Source of the DNA: Fluviibacter sp964498255 | GTDB taxonomy: Bacteria > Pseudomonadota > Gammaproteobacteria > Burkholderiales > Rhodocyclaceae | Length of the DNA stretch: 64,000 nt | NCBI GenBank assembly: GCA_964498255.1 | Contig: CAZCGW010000001.1 | Coordinates: forward strand, 62,001-126,000 | Reading direction: 5' to 3' | Shown: one piece after another, positions 33,785 through 42,274 of the stretch | Layout of the letters: every line of letters starts with the position of its first letter | Position numbering within the stretch: position 1 is the first letter of the stretch | Translations under genes and position numbers: made by a program | Notes under the pieces: model-generated | What the model was told of the DNA's origin: nothing | Database searches by the model: none | What the model saw: only the letters and a program-made list of their open reading frames with translations

Positions 33785-34216
33785 ATGCGCCTACGCAGCT
33801 TTATGAAGCCATTTCTTGGCGGGTTGGTAACACTGCTTTTGTCTGCTGGCATGCTTCCAGCGCACGCCGAAACGCCACAGAATTTTCTGGATACCTTTGC
33901 TCAGGAATCCAAAGCACAAAATCCGGCATTCAAAGGGTTTTCTGCCAAGACAGGTGAAGCGTTTTATAAAAACAAACATGGCGGCGATTGGAGCTGTTCC
34001 AGCTGTCATACAGACAACCCTGCAGCAGAGGGTAAGCATGCGGTTACAGGCAAAGTAATTCAGCCGCTATCGCCGAATGCCAATCCGTCTCGGTTCACCG
34101 ACGCTGCCAAAGTGAACAAGTGGTTCAAGCGTAATTGTAATGATGTGCTCAAACGCGAATGCACACCGGAAGAAAAGGGTAATCTGTTGACCTATCTGTT
34201 GTCGGTCAAATCTTGA
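33785..34216 (+). CDS. DUF1924 / SHP-like monoheme cytochrome c
   Basis: The 143-residue exported protein has a signal peptide (cleavage near Ala28) and one heme site CSSCH at 71-75. The rest (TGEAFYKNKHGGDWSC, KWFKRNCNDVLKREC) matches the DUF1924 family, to which the sphaeroides heme protein SHP belongs. SHP is a high-spin cytochrome that binds oxygen or nitric oxide through loss of an asparagine axial ligand. The two cysteines around residue 118-126 could form the extra disulfide. AAGGAG precedes the ATG. It begins a run with a diheme cytochrome and cytochrome b561. Confidence 0.88.
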   Translation: MRLRSFMKPFLGGLVTLLLSAGMLPAHAETPQNFLDTFAQESKAQNPAFKGFSAKTGEAFYKNKHGGDWSCSSCHTDNPAAEGKHAVTGKVIQPLSPNANPSRFTDAAKVNKWFKRNCNDVLKRECTPEEKGNLLTYLLSVKS

Positions 34217-34227
34217 GAGTGCGTCAC

Positions 34228-34689
34228 ATGAAAATTTCGACCCGATTCCTTGCTGCAACGCTATTCGCTGGTGTGGCGGTTACCGCTACCGCCGGCGATC
34301 ACAATTACGGCCCATATCCGGCGTATTACACCGAGGAATGTGGTAGTTGTCATGTGCCTTATCCGCCGCAGCGCATGACGCAGGCCGGGTGGGAAGTCCA
34401 GATCAATGGCCTGAAACATCATTACGGCACCGATGCCAGCGTTGATGTGCCGGCTAGCCAGACTATCTTGTCTTATCTGGTGAACAATGCGGGATGGAAA
34501 GACAAGCTGGCGCCGACAGACGCAACCGCACGTATTACAAAAACACACTGGTTTGTAAAAGAACATGGTTCAGCGGCACCCAAGGGCAAAAGTTTTAGTG
34601 ATTGCGCCCAATGTCATACCAAGGCGGTACAGGGTGATTACAGCGAGCAAACGCTAAAGGTGCCAACAGGTTGGCGTCGCGGTAACTAA
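34228..34689 (+). CDS. Diheme cytochrome c (DHC family)
   Basis: The start at ATG 34228 gives a signal peptide (MKISTRFLAATLF) cleaved near residue 22; an upstream TTG would only add residues before the signal. The 153-residue protein has two heme motifs, CGSCH (38-42) and CAQCH (126-130). YPAYYTEECGSCHVPYPP is typical of DHC, the physiological electron donor proposed for SHP. Ten bases separate it from the SHP-like gene and one base from cytochrome b561, consistent with one transcript and one electron chain. Confidence 0.9.
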   Translation: MKISTRFLAATLFAGVAVTATAGDHNYGPYPAYYTEECGSCHVPYPPQRMTQAGWEVQINGLKHHYGTDASVDVPASQTILSYLVNNAGWKDKLAPTDATARITKTHWFVKEHGSAAPKGKSFSDCAQCHTKAVQGDYSEQTLKVPTGWRRGN

Positions 34690-34690
34690 T

Positions 34691-35356
34691 ATGACAGAAA
34701 TGGCACAACAGTTACCAGACGAGCCGGTGCAGACGCGCATCCTGGTCTGGGATATTCCCACCCGGATCTTCCATTGGATTCTGGTGCTGTGCTTTGTGGT
34801 TGCCTACCTGACTAGCGAGTCAGAGCGCTGGCAGCTTTGGCACGTAACTGCAGGCTACATCTTTGGTGCGCTTCTTTTGTTCCGGTTGTTCTGGGGCGTT
34901 GTCGGCAGTCGATATGCCCGGTTTAGCCAATTTGTGCGCGGCCCTCGCCATATATTGGCGTATTTGCGCTCGCTACTGACCAGAAGTCCTGAACATTTCA
35001 CGGGGCATAACCCGGCCGGTGCGTTGGCTATTGTCGGTATATTGGGTTTGGGTCTGCTCACCGTGCTCACCGGATGGGCGAGTTTTAATGACTATGGTGA
35101 CTGGATCGGCGAACTCCATGAAGGCATTGTCAACGTGTTGCTTCTTATCATTGGTATTCATATCGGTGGTGTGCTGATTTCCAGCGTGTTGCATCGAGAG
35201 AATCTTGTGCGCGCTATGATTAATGGACATAAGCGAGGCGTGGCAGTCGAAGCGATTCGCTATCCGCAGTGGATTGTCGGAGTGCTGTTGCTGGCGGGGT
35301 TGATCATCTTTTTGTGGGCATTGTTGAGCGGGCAGCTGCCTTGGCTAATGCCTTGA
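34691..35356 (+). CDS. Cytochrome b561-type membrane protein
   Basis: The 221-residue protein has four main membrane helices (about 27-42, 50-70, 108-125, 143-165) and a C-terminal hydrophobic segment. VWDIPTRIFHWILV contains the first heme-ligating histidine. Further histidines are in LWHVTAGY, in LHEGIVN and in GIHIGG. These di-heme b proteins pass quinol electrons to periplasmic cytochromes; with DHC and SHP downstream, a quinol-to-SHP route is likely. It follows the diheme gene by one base. Confidence 0.88.
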   Translation: MTEMAQQLPDEPVQTRILVWDIPTRIFHWILVLCFVVAYLTSESERWQLWHVTAGYIFGALLLFRLFWGVVGSRYARFSQFVRGPRHILAYLRSLLTRSPEHFTGHNPAGALAIVGILGLGLLTVLTGWASFNDYGDWIGELHEGIVNVLLLIIGIHIGGVLISSVLHRENLVRAMINGHKRGVAVEAIRYPQWIVGVLLLAGLIIFLWALLSGQLPWLMP

Positions 35357-35398
35357 GTCATTGTCTACGGCATACTGTTCCCATCAGAGGATAAAACG

Positions 35399-36055
35399 AT
35401 GCGTATTTTGATTGTGGAAGATGACCCAATGCTGGGCGAAGGCTTGCAGGTGGGGTTGCGTCAGGCTGGTTTTCATCCGGAGTGGGTTAAAGATGGTGAG
35501 TCGGCGTGGCAAACTTTGCGCCACGATACTTTTAGCGCGGTAGTGCTGGATCTCGGTTTGCCTAAGTTGGATGGGCTCGAGGTATTAAAGCGTGTGCGTG
35601 CGAATGAGCAAAAATTGCCAGTATTAGTCCTAACGGCACGTGATACCGCACAGGATGTGATTGATGGTCTTGACTCCGGTGCCGATGACTACATGGTGAA
35701 GCCATGCGATCTAGGTGAATTGGCTGCGCGTTTGCGGGCATTGATTCGTCGAGCAGCCGGTGCAGCGGCACCCATTATGCAAGTGGGTGAGTTAACGCTC
35801 GATCCGGCATCACGGGATGTGCGTTATGAACAGAAAGAAGTCGAGCTGTCGCCACGCGAGTTTGATCTGTTGCATGAGCTGATGCTGAATGCAGGACGGG
35901 TTTTAACCCGAGCACAGCTAGAATCGAAGATCTATCCCTGGGGCGAGGAAGTGGAATCGAATGCACTGGAAGTGCATGTGCACCATCTGCGCCGTAAAAC
36001 AGCCACAGAGGTCATTAAAACCGTACGTGGTGTTGGCTACATCATGCCGAAATGA
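35399..36055 (+). CDS. OmpR-family response regulator (QseB/PmrA-like)
   Basis: The 218-residue protein has a receiver domain beginning MRILIVEDDPMLGEGL, with phosphoacceptor Asp in VVLDLGLPKLDG and Lys in MVKPCDLGELAARLRAL. A C-terminal winged helix follows (SPREFDLLHELMLN, NALEVHVHHLRRK, VRGVGYIMP). The pattern is closest to the QseB/TctD group. GAGGATAAAACG precedes the start. Its last codons overlap the kinase start by four bases, so regulator and kinase are coupled. Control of the adjacent cytochrome genes is a reasonable inference. Confidence 0.92.
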   Translation: MRILIVEDDPMLGEGLQVGLRQAGFHPEWVKDGESAWQTLRHDTFSAVVLDLGLPKLDGLEVLKRVRANEQKLPVLVLTARDTAQDVIDGLDSGADDYMVKPCDLGELAARLRALIRRAAGAAAPIMQVGELTLDPASRDVRYEQKEVELSPREFDLLHELMLNAGRVLTRAQLESKIYPWGEEVESNALEVHVHHLRRKTATEVIKTVRGVGYIMPK

Positions 36056-37419
36056 AGCTGAAGCATTGGTGGCAAAGAGCCCGCAAGGGCTCTGGAAGTT
36101 TGCAACTTCAGTTGCTATCAGGGACGCTGGGTCTCGTTGCGCTGATTTGGGTGGCGTTAAGTATTAGCGCATGGCATAACGCTGTTTCTGAAGGCGATGA
36201 ATTATTTGATGCGCACTTGGCACAAACAGCCGCGTTACTTGCCGTGTTGAGTAGTGATGGTTCAGACGAAATTCCCGATGAACTGCCTTCACATCGTTAC
36301 GCCCGTAAAGTGGCTTTCCAGATCTGGACAGAAAAAGGCCGGCTACTAGCAAGATCAACATCGGCACCTAAAGATGCGCTAACAGATCAGACAAGAGGGT
36401 TTTCGGACCGACGTATTGATGGACGGAGCTGGCGCGTTTACAGTTTGCGAGACACGCGACATGGCCACCTTATTTTGGTGGCAGAAACGCTAGAAGCGCG
36501 CCATGCGATTGGTGCCGAATTGGCTAAACAATTACTGACGCCATTTGCGATTGGGTTGCTCTTGCTGGCAGCAAGTCTGGTCCTGTTGATGCGCTCCCGT
36601 TTTATGCCGCTCCGCCGTTTAGCTATTTTTATAGGCCAGCGATCGCCGGAGCGATTAGATCCAATTGATCTGGTCGATGTGCCCGGTGAGTTGCAACCAA
36701 TTATCGAGCAAACAAATCGATTGCTCGAACGTGTTGCTACATCGATTGAGCAGGAACGCCGATTCACTGCCGATGCGGCGCATGAAATTCGTACACCACT
36801 GGCGGCCATCCGTACACATGCGCAGGTGGCGATTGCGGCTACCGATAGAGCAGAGCGGGATCACGCATTGTCGCTAGTGGTACAAGCCAGTGATCGGGCT
36901 ACCCATTTGCTGGGTCAATTGCTGACTATGGCGCGCCTGGATAGCGTGAGCCTTGTCGGTGGTTTTGTATTGTGTGATCTACGTCGTATCGCAGTGGATG
37001 TTATTGCAGATCTGACGCCACAGGCGCTAGCTAAAAATGTGGAGTGCATGCTTAACGAAGGGAGCGTGGCTTCGGTAAAGGGTGATCCGGCGCTGTTGGC
37101 GGTGTTGGTTCGCAACTTGGTGGACAATGCAATCCGCTACTCACCTGCTGGCACGGCTGTTACGGTGACGATTCGACAGATGGATGGCGAGGTGAAGCTG
37201 GTGGTTTCTGATCAGGGCCCGGGTATTCCTGCAGAGGAACGTCAACGGGTCATGTCGCGCTTTACTCGCCTTGCGGGGAACGATGCGCCTGGTTCGGGTT
37301 TGGGGTTATCAATTGCCTTACGTATCGCCGAACTGCATAACGCAACACTCATGCTTACCGATGGTCCTGCCCAGCAGGGTCTTAGCGTCGTGTTAGTCCT
37401 GCCGGCTTGCTCTGAGTAG
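36052..37419 (+). CDS. Sensor histidine kinase (QseC-like)
   Basis: The 455-residue kinase has a membrane segment near 22-42, a periplasmic sensor region of about 115 residues, a second segment near 162-184, and a HAMP region. The phosphoacceptor His lies in FTADAAHEIRTPLAAI. The ATPase domain has VRNLVDNAIRYSP, DQGPGIP and GSGLGLSIA. The signal is not evident from sequence. It is translationally coupled to the response regulator. Its last 27 bases overlap the convergent membrane-protein gene on the other strand. Confidence 0.92.
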   Translation: MKLKHWWQRARKGSGSLQLQLLSGTLGLVALIWVALSISAWHNAVSEGDELFDAHLAQTAALLAVLSSDGSDEIPDELPSHRYARKVAFQIWTEKGRLLARSTSAPKDALTDQTRGFSDRRIDGRSWRVYSLRDTRHGHLILVAETLEARHAIGAELAKQLLTPFAIGLLLLAASLVLLMRSRFMPLRRLAIFIGQRSPERLDPIDLVDVPGELQPIIEQTNRLLERVATSIEQERRFTADAAHEIRTPLAAIRTHAQVAIAATDRAERDHALSLVVQASDRATHLLGQLLTMARLDSVSLVGGFVLCDLRRIAVDVIADLTPQALAKNVECMLNEGSVASVKGDPALLAVLVRNLVDNAIRYSPAGTAVTVTIRQMDGEVKLVVSDQGPGIPAEERQRVMSRFTRLAGNDAPGSGLGLSIALRIAELHNATLMLTDGPAQQGLSVVLVLPACSE

Positions 37420-38016
37420 GCTTGTGGCCAAATTGGCCAAGGCAATGCCGCTCAGCATGAGCAGCATGGAGCCAACAATGTCTCCGGTTGCCATGCCGGC
37501 CCAGAGTCGGAACGTATCCCAGGTAGAAGGATTGCTGTAAGTCCCCTCGAGATTCATTCTGGCAAAGACGATCTGATGCAGCGTCGCGGACAAAAGACCT
37601 TGGCTAAAGACAATAAAGAGCACATCGCTGAACTGAAGCTCTTCGAGGTCGGAACCGATTTTCCGCCGCCAGCAAACGAGCTGCATCATCAGATAGGCAG
37701 AAAAAGCCGAGATTGCACAAATAACCAGCAGAATTGATGCATCAAGGGCCGGCAGGTGACCCATATAATCGATGGTTGAAAAAATGGATCCGCAAAATAC
37801 GCCCACAGCACCTCTGAATCCGAACACTAGTACCGCCAGCGTTCTAATGCCGGCAGGTAGGAAAATCAAGGCAACGCCCACTTCGTAATCCAGTTCGGGA
37901 ATGAGTCGTTGAAGCAGAAGTTGCATTTGCCATGCGATCGTCCAGCCCAACGCCCCGAAAAAGTAGGGGGTTAGCTTGGCATTGACGATATTTTCGAGAA
38001 ATTTAGCCGTTTGCAT
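37393..38016 (-). CDS. MASE1-like integral membrane protein, no output domain
   Basis: The 207-residue protein has about five or six hydrophobic segments. The stretch VALIFLPAGIRTLAVLVFGF followed by GVFCGSIF resembles the start of MASE1 sensor domains, which normally precede GGDEF or kinase domains. No such output domain follows; the C-terminus ends soon after the last helix. It could be a stand-alone sensor or transporter-like protein. It overlaps the 3' end of the sensor kinase gene antisense by 27 bases. Function is unknown. Confidence 0.6.
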   Translation of the reverse strand: MQTAKFLENIVNAKLTPYFFGALGWTIAWQMQLLLQRLIPELDYEVGVALIFLPAGIRTLAVLVFGFRGAVGVFCGSIFSTIDYMGHLPALDASILLVICAISAFSAYLMMQLVCWRRKIGSDLEELQFSDVLFIVFSQGLLSATLHQIVFARMNLEGTYSNPSTWDTFRLWAGMATGDIVGSMLLMLSGIALANLATSLLRASRQD

Positions 38017-38098
38017 AGGAATCCCGCGTGCATTTTATGGCATTTGCTGGGCATCCTCTATAGATGGATTCGATTACAATAACGACCTGTTTGCCAAA

Positions 38099-38172
38099 GC
38101 GGGCATCGTATAGTGGCATTACCTAAGCTTCCCAAGCTTATGAGGAGGGTTCGATTCCCTTTGCCCGCTCCA
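38099..38172 (+). tRNA. tRNA-Gly (anticodon CCC)
   Basis: The acceptor stem GCGGGCA/TGCCCGC pairs perfectly over seven bases. The anticodon stem TAAGC/GCTTA encloses TTCCCAA with anticodon CCC at 38131-38133. The T arm is GAGGG-TTCGATT-CCCTT, and the 3' CCA is encoded (38170-38172). A GTTTTTTGG run follows directly and may act as a weak terminator. TACAAT at 38075-38080 is a possible -10 box. Confidence 0.95.
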
Positions 38173-38216
38173 GTTTTTTGGCTCGCCGGCTGCGTGCGGG
38201 CTCCTAGGATTGCCTT

Positions 38217-38417
38217 ATGAAAATCACTGTCAACGGCGCCGAGCATCAATGTGCAGAAAATGTACTGGTCAGTGATTTGCTGGTACAGCTCGATCTGGTT
38301 GGGCGTCGTGTGGCGGTTGAACGCAATGGTGATATTGTGCCGCGCAGCTTACACGGTGCCGTAGTGCTAGCTGAGGGTGATCAAATCGAAATCGTTGTTG
38401 CCGTGGGCGGAGGTTAG
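38217..38417 (+). CDS. thiS: Sulfur carrier protein ThiS
   Basis: ThiS carries sulfur as a C-terminal thiocarboxylate for thiazole formation in thiamine synthesis. The 66-residue ubiquitin-like protein begins MKITVNGAEHQC and ends VVAVGGG, with the required Gly-Gly tail. It is one base from thiG. It follows the tRNA by 44 bases, too short for a TPP riboswitch, so control of this pair must come from elsewhere. Confidence 0.95.
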   Translation: MKITVNGAEHQCAENVLVSDLLVQLDLVGRRVAVERNGDIVPRSLHGAVVLAEGDQIEIVVAVGGG

Positions 38418-38418
38418 T

Positions 38419-39222
38419 GTGCATACCCAGGATTCTTTAAACGCCGTTACGATTGGCAGCAAAACTTACCGCTCCCGTTTGCTTGTGGGTACAGGCAAGT
38501 ACAAAGACTTTGATGAGACAGGTCGGGCAATTGCTGCTTCGGGTGCCGAGATTGTGACGGTTGCGATTCGCCGTACTAATATTGGTCAGGATGCCAGCGC
38601 CCCTAATCTTCTGGATGTGATTACGCCAAATCGTTATACGATTTTGCCGAACACGGCCGGTTGCTACACGGCTGATGATGCTGTGCGTACGCTGCGACTT
38701 GCGCGTGAGCTGCTGGATGGTCATCCGCTCTGTAAGCTGGAAGTGCTCGGAGATCAGACGAGCCTGTTTCCGAATATGCCGGAAACGCTGAAGGCTGCGG
38801 AAGTGCTTGTGCGCGAGGGCTTCGAAGTTATGGTGTACTGCTCGGATGACCCGATCCAGGCCAAGATGCTGGAAGACATCGGATGTGTGGCAATTATGCC
38901 GCTGGCCTCTCTGATTGGTTCAGGGATGGGTATTCTCAATCCATGGAATCTGCGCCTGATTCTGGACCAAGCCAAGGTGCCGGTGATTGTTGATGCGGGC
39001 GTAGGTACTGCCTCGGATGCCACGATTGCGATGGAGCTGGGTTGCGCGGGTGTGCTGATGAATACAGCGATCGCGCATGCGCAGGATCCGGTGTTGATGG
39101 CATCGGCCATGAAGCTTGCCGTGGAATCGGGGCGCGCTGCCTATGTGGCAGGTCGTATGCCACGTAAGTTTTACAGTGCCGACCCGAGTTCGCCAACAAC
39201 AGGCCTTATCGGCCGTAATTAA
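38419..39222 (+). CDS. thiG: Thiazole synthase
   Basis: ThiG condenses 1-deoxyxylulose-5-phosphate, dehydroglycine and ThiS thiocarboxylate into the thiazole phosphate. I use the GTG at 38419, one base after the thiS stop and seven bases after GGAGGT; earlier in-frame starts lie inside thiS. The 267-residue TIM barrel shows SRLLVGTGKYKD, TVAIRRTN, the Schiff-base lysine in CKLEVLGD, NTAGCYTADDAVR and VDAGVGTASDA. The enzyme supplying glycine imine (thiO or thiH) is not in this window. Confidence 0.96.
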   Translation: MHTQDSLNAVTIGSKTYRSRLLVGTGKYKDFDETGRAIAASGAEIVTVAIRRTNIGQDASAPNLLDVITPNRYTILPNTAGCYTADDAVRTLRLARELLDGHPLCKLEVLGDQTSLFPNMPETLKAAEVLVREGFEVMVYCSDDPIQAKMLEDIGCVAIMPLASLIGSGMGILNPWNLRLILDQAKVPVIVDAGVGTASDATIAMELGCAGVLMNTAIAHAQDPVLMASAMKLAVESGRAAYVAGRMPRKFYSADPSSPTTGLIGRN

Positions 39223-39225
39223 TTG

Positions 39226-39759
39226 ATGCAGAAAATGCGTGGCTGTCTGTGGGCGCTACTGTTGAGCTGGGTGGTCACGGTAGCGGCGCAGGATGGTCAG
39301 CAAGAGCAGCGTCATCATGCCTATGCGTTTGATAACCCCGAGTTGGTGAGCACGCAGCGGGTTTTTGGTGTGGGTAATGCGACAACGCTGCTCGGAAAAG
39401 CCTGCGCTGATTTTCCAGAAGCCAGTAAGAGCTATGCAACTTGGTTGCAGAGCAATCAGCCTACGTTGACGGCAATGACAGATACTTTAGCAATTCATTA
39501 CCGTATTCCATTGGATACTGACCGATTACAAGCGCGTGTCGCCGAGGCGATGCGTTTGAAGACCTCGTTGGATCTGTCGCAGGCGACGCTAGACGAAGTT
39601 TGTCCTAATTTGCCGGAAACCCTGGCGCTGCCGAACATGAATTTACAGCAGCGTTATCGCGAATCACTGATCGAAGTGCGCGATCCGAATTATCTGAATC
39701 CGAAACGTAAACTTGCCACAAAGCCACAACAGGCAGCAGCAACGGAAGAAACCGAATGA
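39226..39759 (+). CDS. Unrecognised exported protein between thiG and trmB
   Basis: I do not recognise this gene. From ATG 39226 it encodes 177 residues with a signal peptide (LWALLLSWVVTVAAQ, cleavage near residue 22). The mature part is helical and charged, with two cysteines, one in GKACADFPEA and one in DEVCPNLPE, which could form a disulfide. The C-terminus is Lys/Gln/Glu-rich. TTG 39223 and ATG 39235 are alternative starts, and no clear ribosome binding site is present. It overlaps trmB by four bases (ATGA), so it is expressed with it. Confidence 0.65.
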   Translation: MQKMRGCLWALLLSWVVTVAAQDGQQEQRHHAYAFDNPELVSTQRVFGVGNATTLLGKACADFPEASKSYATWLQSNQPTLTAMTDTLAIHYRIPLDTDRLQARVAEAMRLKTSLDLSQATLDEVCPNLPETLALPNMNLQQRYRESLIEVRDPNYLNPKRKLATKPQQAAATEETE

Positions 39760-40463
39760 ATGAAAAAAGCAAAACCGTGTTGAGTGACCTGCCCGAGCAT
39801 TTTCGCCGGATTCGCAGCTTTGTACGCCGTGAAGGGCGCCTCACAGAAGGACAGGCATCAGCCATTAAAAATGGCTGGCCCCGTTGGGGCGTGGAATACA
39901 CGCCAACGTTAACGGATTGGAACCAGTGCTTTGGTCGTCAGGCACCACGTTATTTGGAAATTGGCTTTGGCATGGGTGGTGCTACGGCCGAGATTGCTAA
40001 AAATCATCCACAAAATGACTATCTCGGCATCGAAGTGCATCGCCCGGGCGTGGGTAATTTATTGAAGCTAATCGAACAGGATAGCCTGACGAATTTGCGT
40101 TTAATGTCTCACGATGCAGTGGATGTCGTGAACGAAATGATTGCCCCGGATTCTCTGGATGGCGTGCTCGTGTTTTTTCCTGATCCCTGGCACAAGGCAC
40201 GTCATCACAAGCGCCGTTTGATCCAGCCGGAATTCGTTCGTATGCTCGTTTCTCGACTCAAGCCGGGCGGCACGATTCATTGCGCGACGGATTGGGAAAA
40301 CTATGCCGAACAGATGCTTGAGGTGTTGAGTGCCGAACCGCTTCTGGAAAATACGGCAGCCGGCTATGCTGAGCGCCCGGCCTATCGGCCGCTGACCAAA
40401 TTCGAGGCGCGTGGCCTTAAGTTAGGCCATGGCGTCTGGGACCTGGTTTTCCGTCGTAAGTGA
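39756..40463 (+). CDS. trmB: tRNA (guanine-N7-)-methyltransferase
   Basis: TrmB makes m7G46 in tRNA variable loops. The 235-residue protein has the SAM motif LEIGFGMGGATAEIAK and the signature block VFFPDPWHKARHHKRRL, plus TDWENYAEQM near the C-terminus. The N-terminal basic stretch IRSFVRREGRLTEGQ is also typical. It overlaps the upstream exported-protein gene by four bases and ends one base from the convergent hemW stop. Confidence 0.96.
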   Translation: MNEKSKTVLSDLPEHFRRIRSFVRREGRLTEGQASAIKNGWPRWGVEYTPTLTDWNQCFGRQAPRYLEIGFGMGGATAEIAKNHPQNDYLGIEVHRPGVGNLLKLIEQDSLTNLRLMSHDAVDVVNEMIAPDSLDGVLVFFPDPWHKARHHKRRLIQPEFVRMLVSRLKPGGTIHCATDWENYAEQMLEVLSAEPLLENTAAGYAERPAYRPLTKFEARGLKLGHGVWDLVFRRK

Positions 40464-40464
40464 G

Positions 40465-41679
40465 TTACAAGAAGCGTTGAAGCAATACGTTCAAGAAGCG
40501 GCGTCCCTGAAGCGTTGGGCGTAAATGCTGGTTGGGTTCGACCCATTCGAGAAAGCCATCTTTGATCGCTGCATCAACCTGACGGCTGATGATTAGCCAG
40601 GGTAAGCCGGTATAGCGTTCGTAGAGTTCAATGCCAAAGCCTTCGTTCAGACGTAAGGCATTCATCATGAATTCACCAGTGAGATCCGTGGCAAGTACTG
40701 GTTCATCTGTCTGGATAAATGCGCCCGTTGCTGCAGCAGATAGATAGGCTTTGGGCGACTTGTGTCGCATCTGCCGTCGCGCGCCTTCGTGGTTGGTGAG
40801 CTTGCTATGTGCCCCCGGGCCAATGCCCAGGTAATCACCGAAGGTCCAGTAATTCAGATTGTGCCGGCACTGATGACCAGGCAACGCAAATGCCGATGTT
40901 TCGTAATGGGTGTAACCAGCCTCTGCCAAGCGTATTTCGAGTTGGTCTTGAATTTCCGCGCAGACATCTTCATCCGGTAAGTGGGCAGGCGGTGTCGCAG
41001 CAAACGGGGTGTGTGGTTCTAGCGTTAATTGGTAACAGGAAAAATGCGGCGGGTTGAAAGCCAATGCCTGGTTAATGTCTGCCAGTGCCGCAGCAGTGTC
41101 CTGCTGAGGTAGTCCAACCATCAGATCCAGGTTGAAAGTGTCAAAGTGCTTAGCGGCGGCTTCAATGGCCGTGATGGCCTGAGCACGATCATGAATCCGC
41201 CCGAGCGCCTGTAGACTTTCATCGTTAAAACTTTGGATCCCAAGCGATAAGCGGGTGATGCCCGCCGCACGAAAGGATGCAAAACGTTCGGCATCGACTG
41301 TGCCCGGGTTGGCTTCCAGTGTGATCTCAGCTTGCGGCGAGAGCGGGAGTAGCGTGCGAAACCCTGTGAGTAACCTATCGATGGCCTGTGGCGAAAGCAG
41401 GCTCGGTGTGCCCCCGCCAAAGAAGATGGTTTCTACACGACGTCCCCAGATGCCGGGCAGCGCCAGCGTGAGATCCTGAAGCAGGGCGTCAACCAATTCC
41501 TGTTCGGGTAGTTGCTCTGGTGCGGCATGCGAATTGAAGTCACAGTAAGGGCACTTACGCACACACCAGGGGATGTGCACATAAAGTGATAGCGGTACGG
41601 CCTGCGTAAAGTTCGGTTTCAATGCACCCGATGCGGCGGCACGCGAACCGAGTGATGGTACGAACTGGATGGTTTGCAC
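40465..41679 (-). CDS. hemW: Radical SAM heme chaperone HemW
   Basis: HemW binds a [4Fe-4S] cluster and inserts heme into respiratory proteins; it is often misnamed coproporphyrinogen oxidase. The 404-residue protein has the radical-SAM motif CVRKCPYCDF in LYVHIPWC..., followed by FFGGGTPSLLS, LEANPGT, RLSLGIQSF and NLDLMVGLP. GIGPGAHSKL lies in the C-terminal half. The first 28 residues are an extension before the conserved start. It ends the rph-rdgB-hemW operon, three bases after rdgB. Confidence 0.93.
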   Translation of the reverse strand: MQTIQFVPSLGSRAAASGALKPNFTQAVPLSLYVHIPWCVRKCPYCDFNSHAAPEQLPEQELVDALLQDLTLALPGIWGRRVETIFFGGGTPSLLSPQAIDRLLTGFRTLLPLSPQAEITLEANPGTVDAERFASFRAAGITRLSLGIQSFNDESLQALGRIHDRAQAITAIEAAAKHFDTFNLDLMVGLPQQDTAAALADINQALAFNPPHFSCYQLTLEPHTPFAATPPAHLPDEDVCAEIQDQLEIRLAEAGYTHYETSAFALPGHQCRHNLNYWTFGDYLGIGPGAHSKLTNHEGARRQMRHKSPKAYLSAAATGAFIQTDEPVLATDLTGEFMMNALRLNEGFGIELYERYTGLPWLIISRQVDAAIKDGFLEWVEPNQHLRPTLQGRRFLNVLLQRFL

Positions 41680-41682
41680 AGC

Positions 41683-42270
41683 TTATAGATCAGCTAATTG
41701 TGTGAGTAGTTTCTGCATCGCGATCGCCCGGTGCGAACAGACATTCTTTTCTTGGGGTGGCATTTCAGCCGCTGATTTTCCTGCGGCAGGTACCCAGAAG
41801 AGCGGGTCGTAGCCGAAACCATCCTCACCGCGGGCTTCGGTCAGAATCTCACCGTGCCAGTTGCCTTCGGCAATAATGGGTTGGGGATCATCTGCGTGGC
41901 GAACCAGCACCAAGACACTGACAAAATGCGCTGCGCGATTGTTCTGATTGGCGAGCGCCTCAAGCAAATGCGCATTATTGCGTGCATCTGATCGTGGCTC
42001 ACCGGCGTAGCGTGCCGATAGAACCCCAGGTGCACCGCCAAGTGCCCGTACACAGAGCCCGGAGTCATCTGCCAGAGCAGGCAGACCGCTTAAGCGTGAC
42101 GCGTGGCGTGCTTTAGCAAGCGCATTTTCGACGAAGGTAAGAAAGGGTTCCTCGGCCTCTGGAATGTTCAGCTGTCCTTGAGGGATCAGTTGGATACCCA
42201 GTGGATCGAGCAGCGCCCCTAGCTCTTTGAGCTTCTTGGCATTGTTCGAGGCAAGCACTAGTTGCTGCAT
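41683..42270 (-). CDS. rdgB: XTP/dITP pyrophosphatase (Ham1 family)
   Basis: RdgB removes inosine, xanthosine and HAP triphosphates from the nucleotide pool. The start at 42270 gives the family N-terminus MQQLVLASNNAKKLKEL and 195 residues; an earlier start would run through the end of rph. Motifs LADDSGLCV, GAPGVLSARYAG, GEDGFGYDPLFWVP and SHRAIAMQKL are all present. It follows rph by four bases. Confidence 0.96.
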   Translation of the reverse strand: MQQLVLASNNAKKLKELGALLDPLGIQLIPQGQLNIPEAEEPFLTFVENALAKARHASRLSGLPALADDSGLCVRALGGAPGVLSARYAGEPRSDARNNAHLLEALANQNNRAAHFVSVLVLVRHADDPQPIIAEGNWHGEILTEARGEDGFGYDPLFWVPAAGKSAAEMPPQEKNVCSHRAIAMQKLLTQLADL

Positions 42271-42274
42271 GCGA

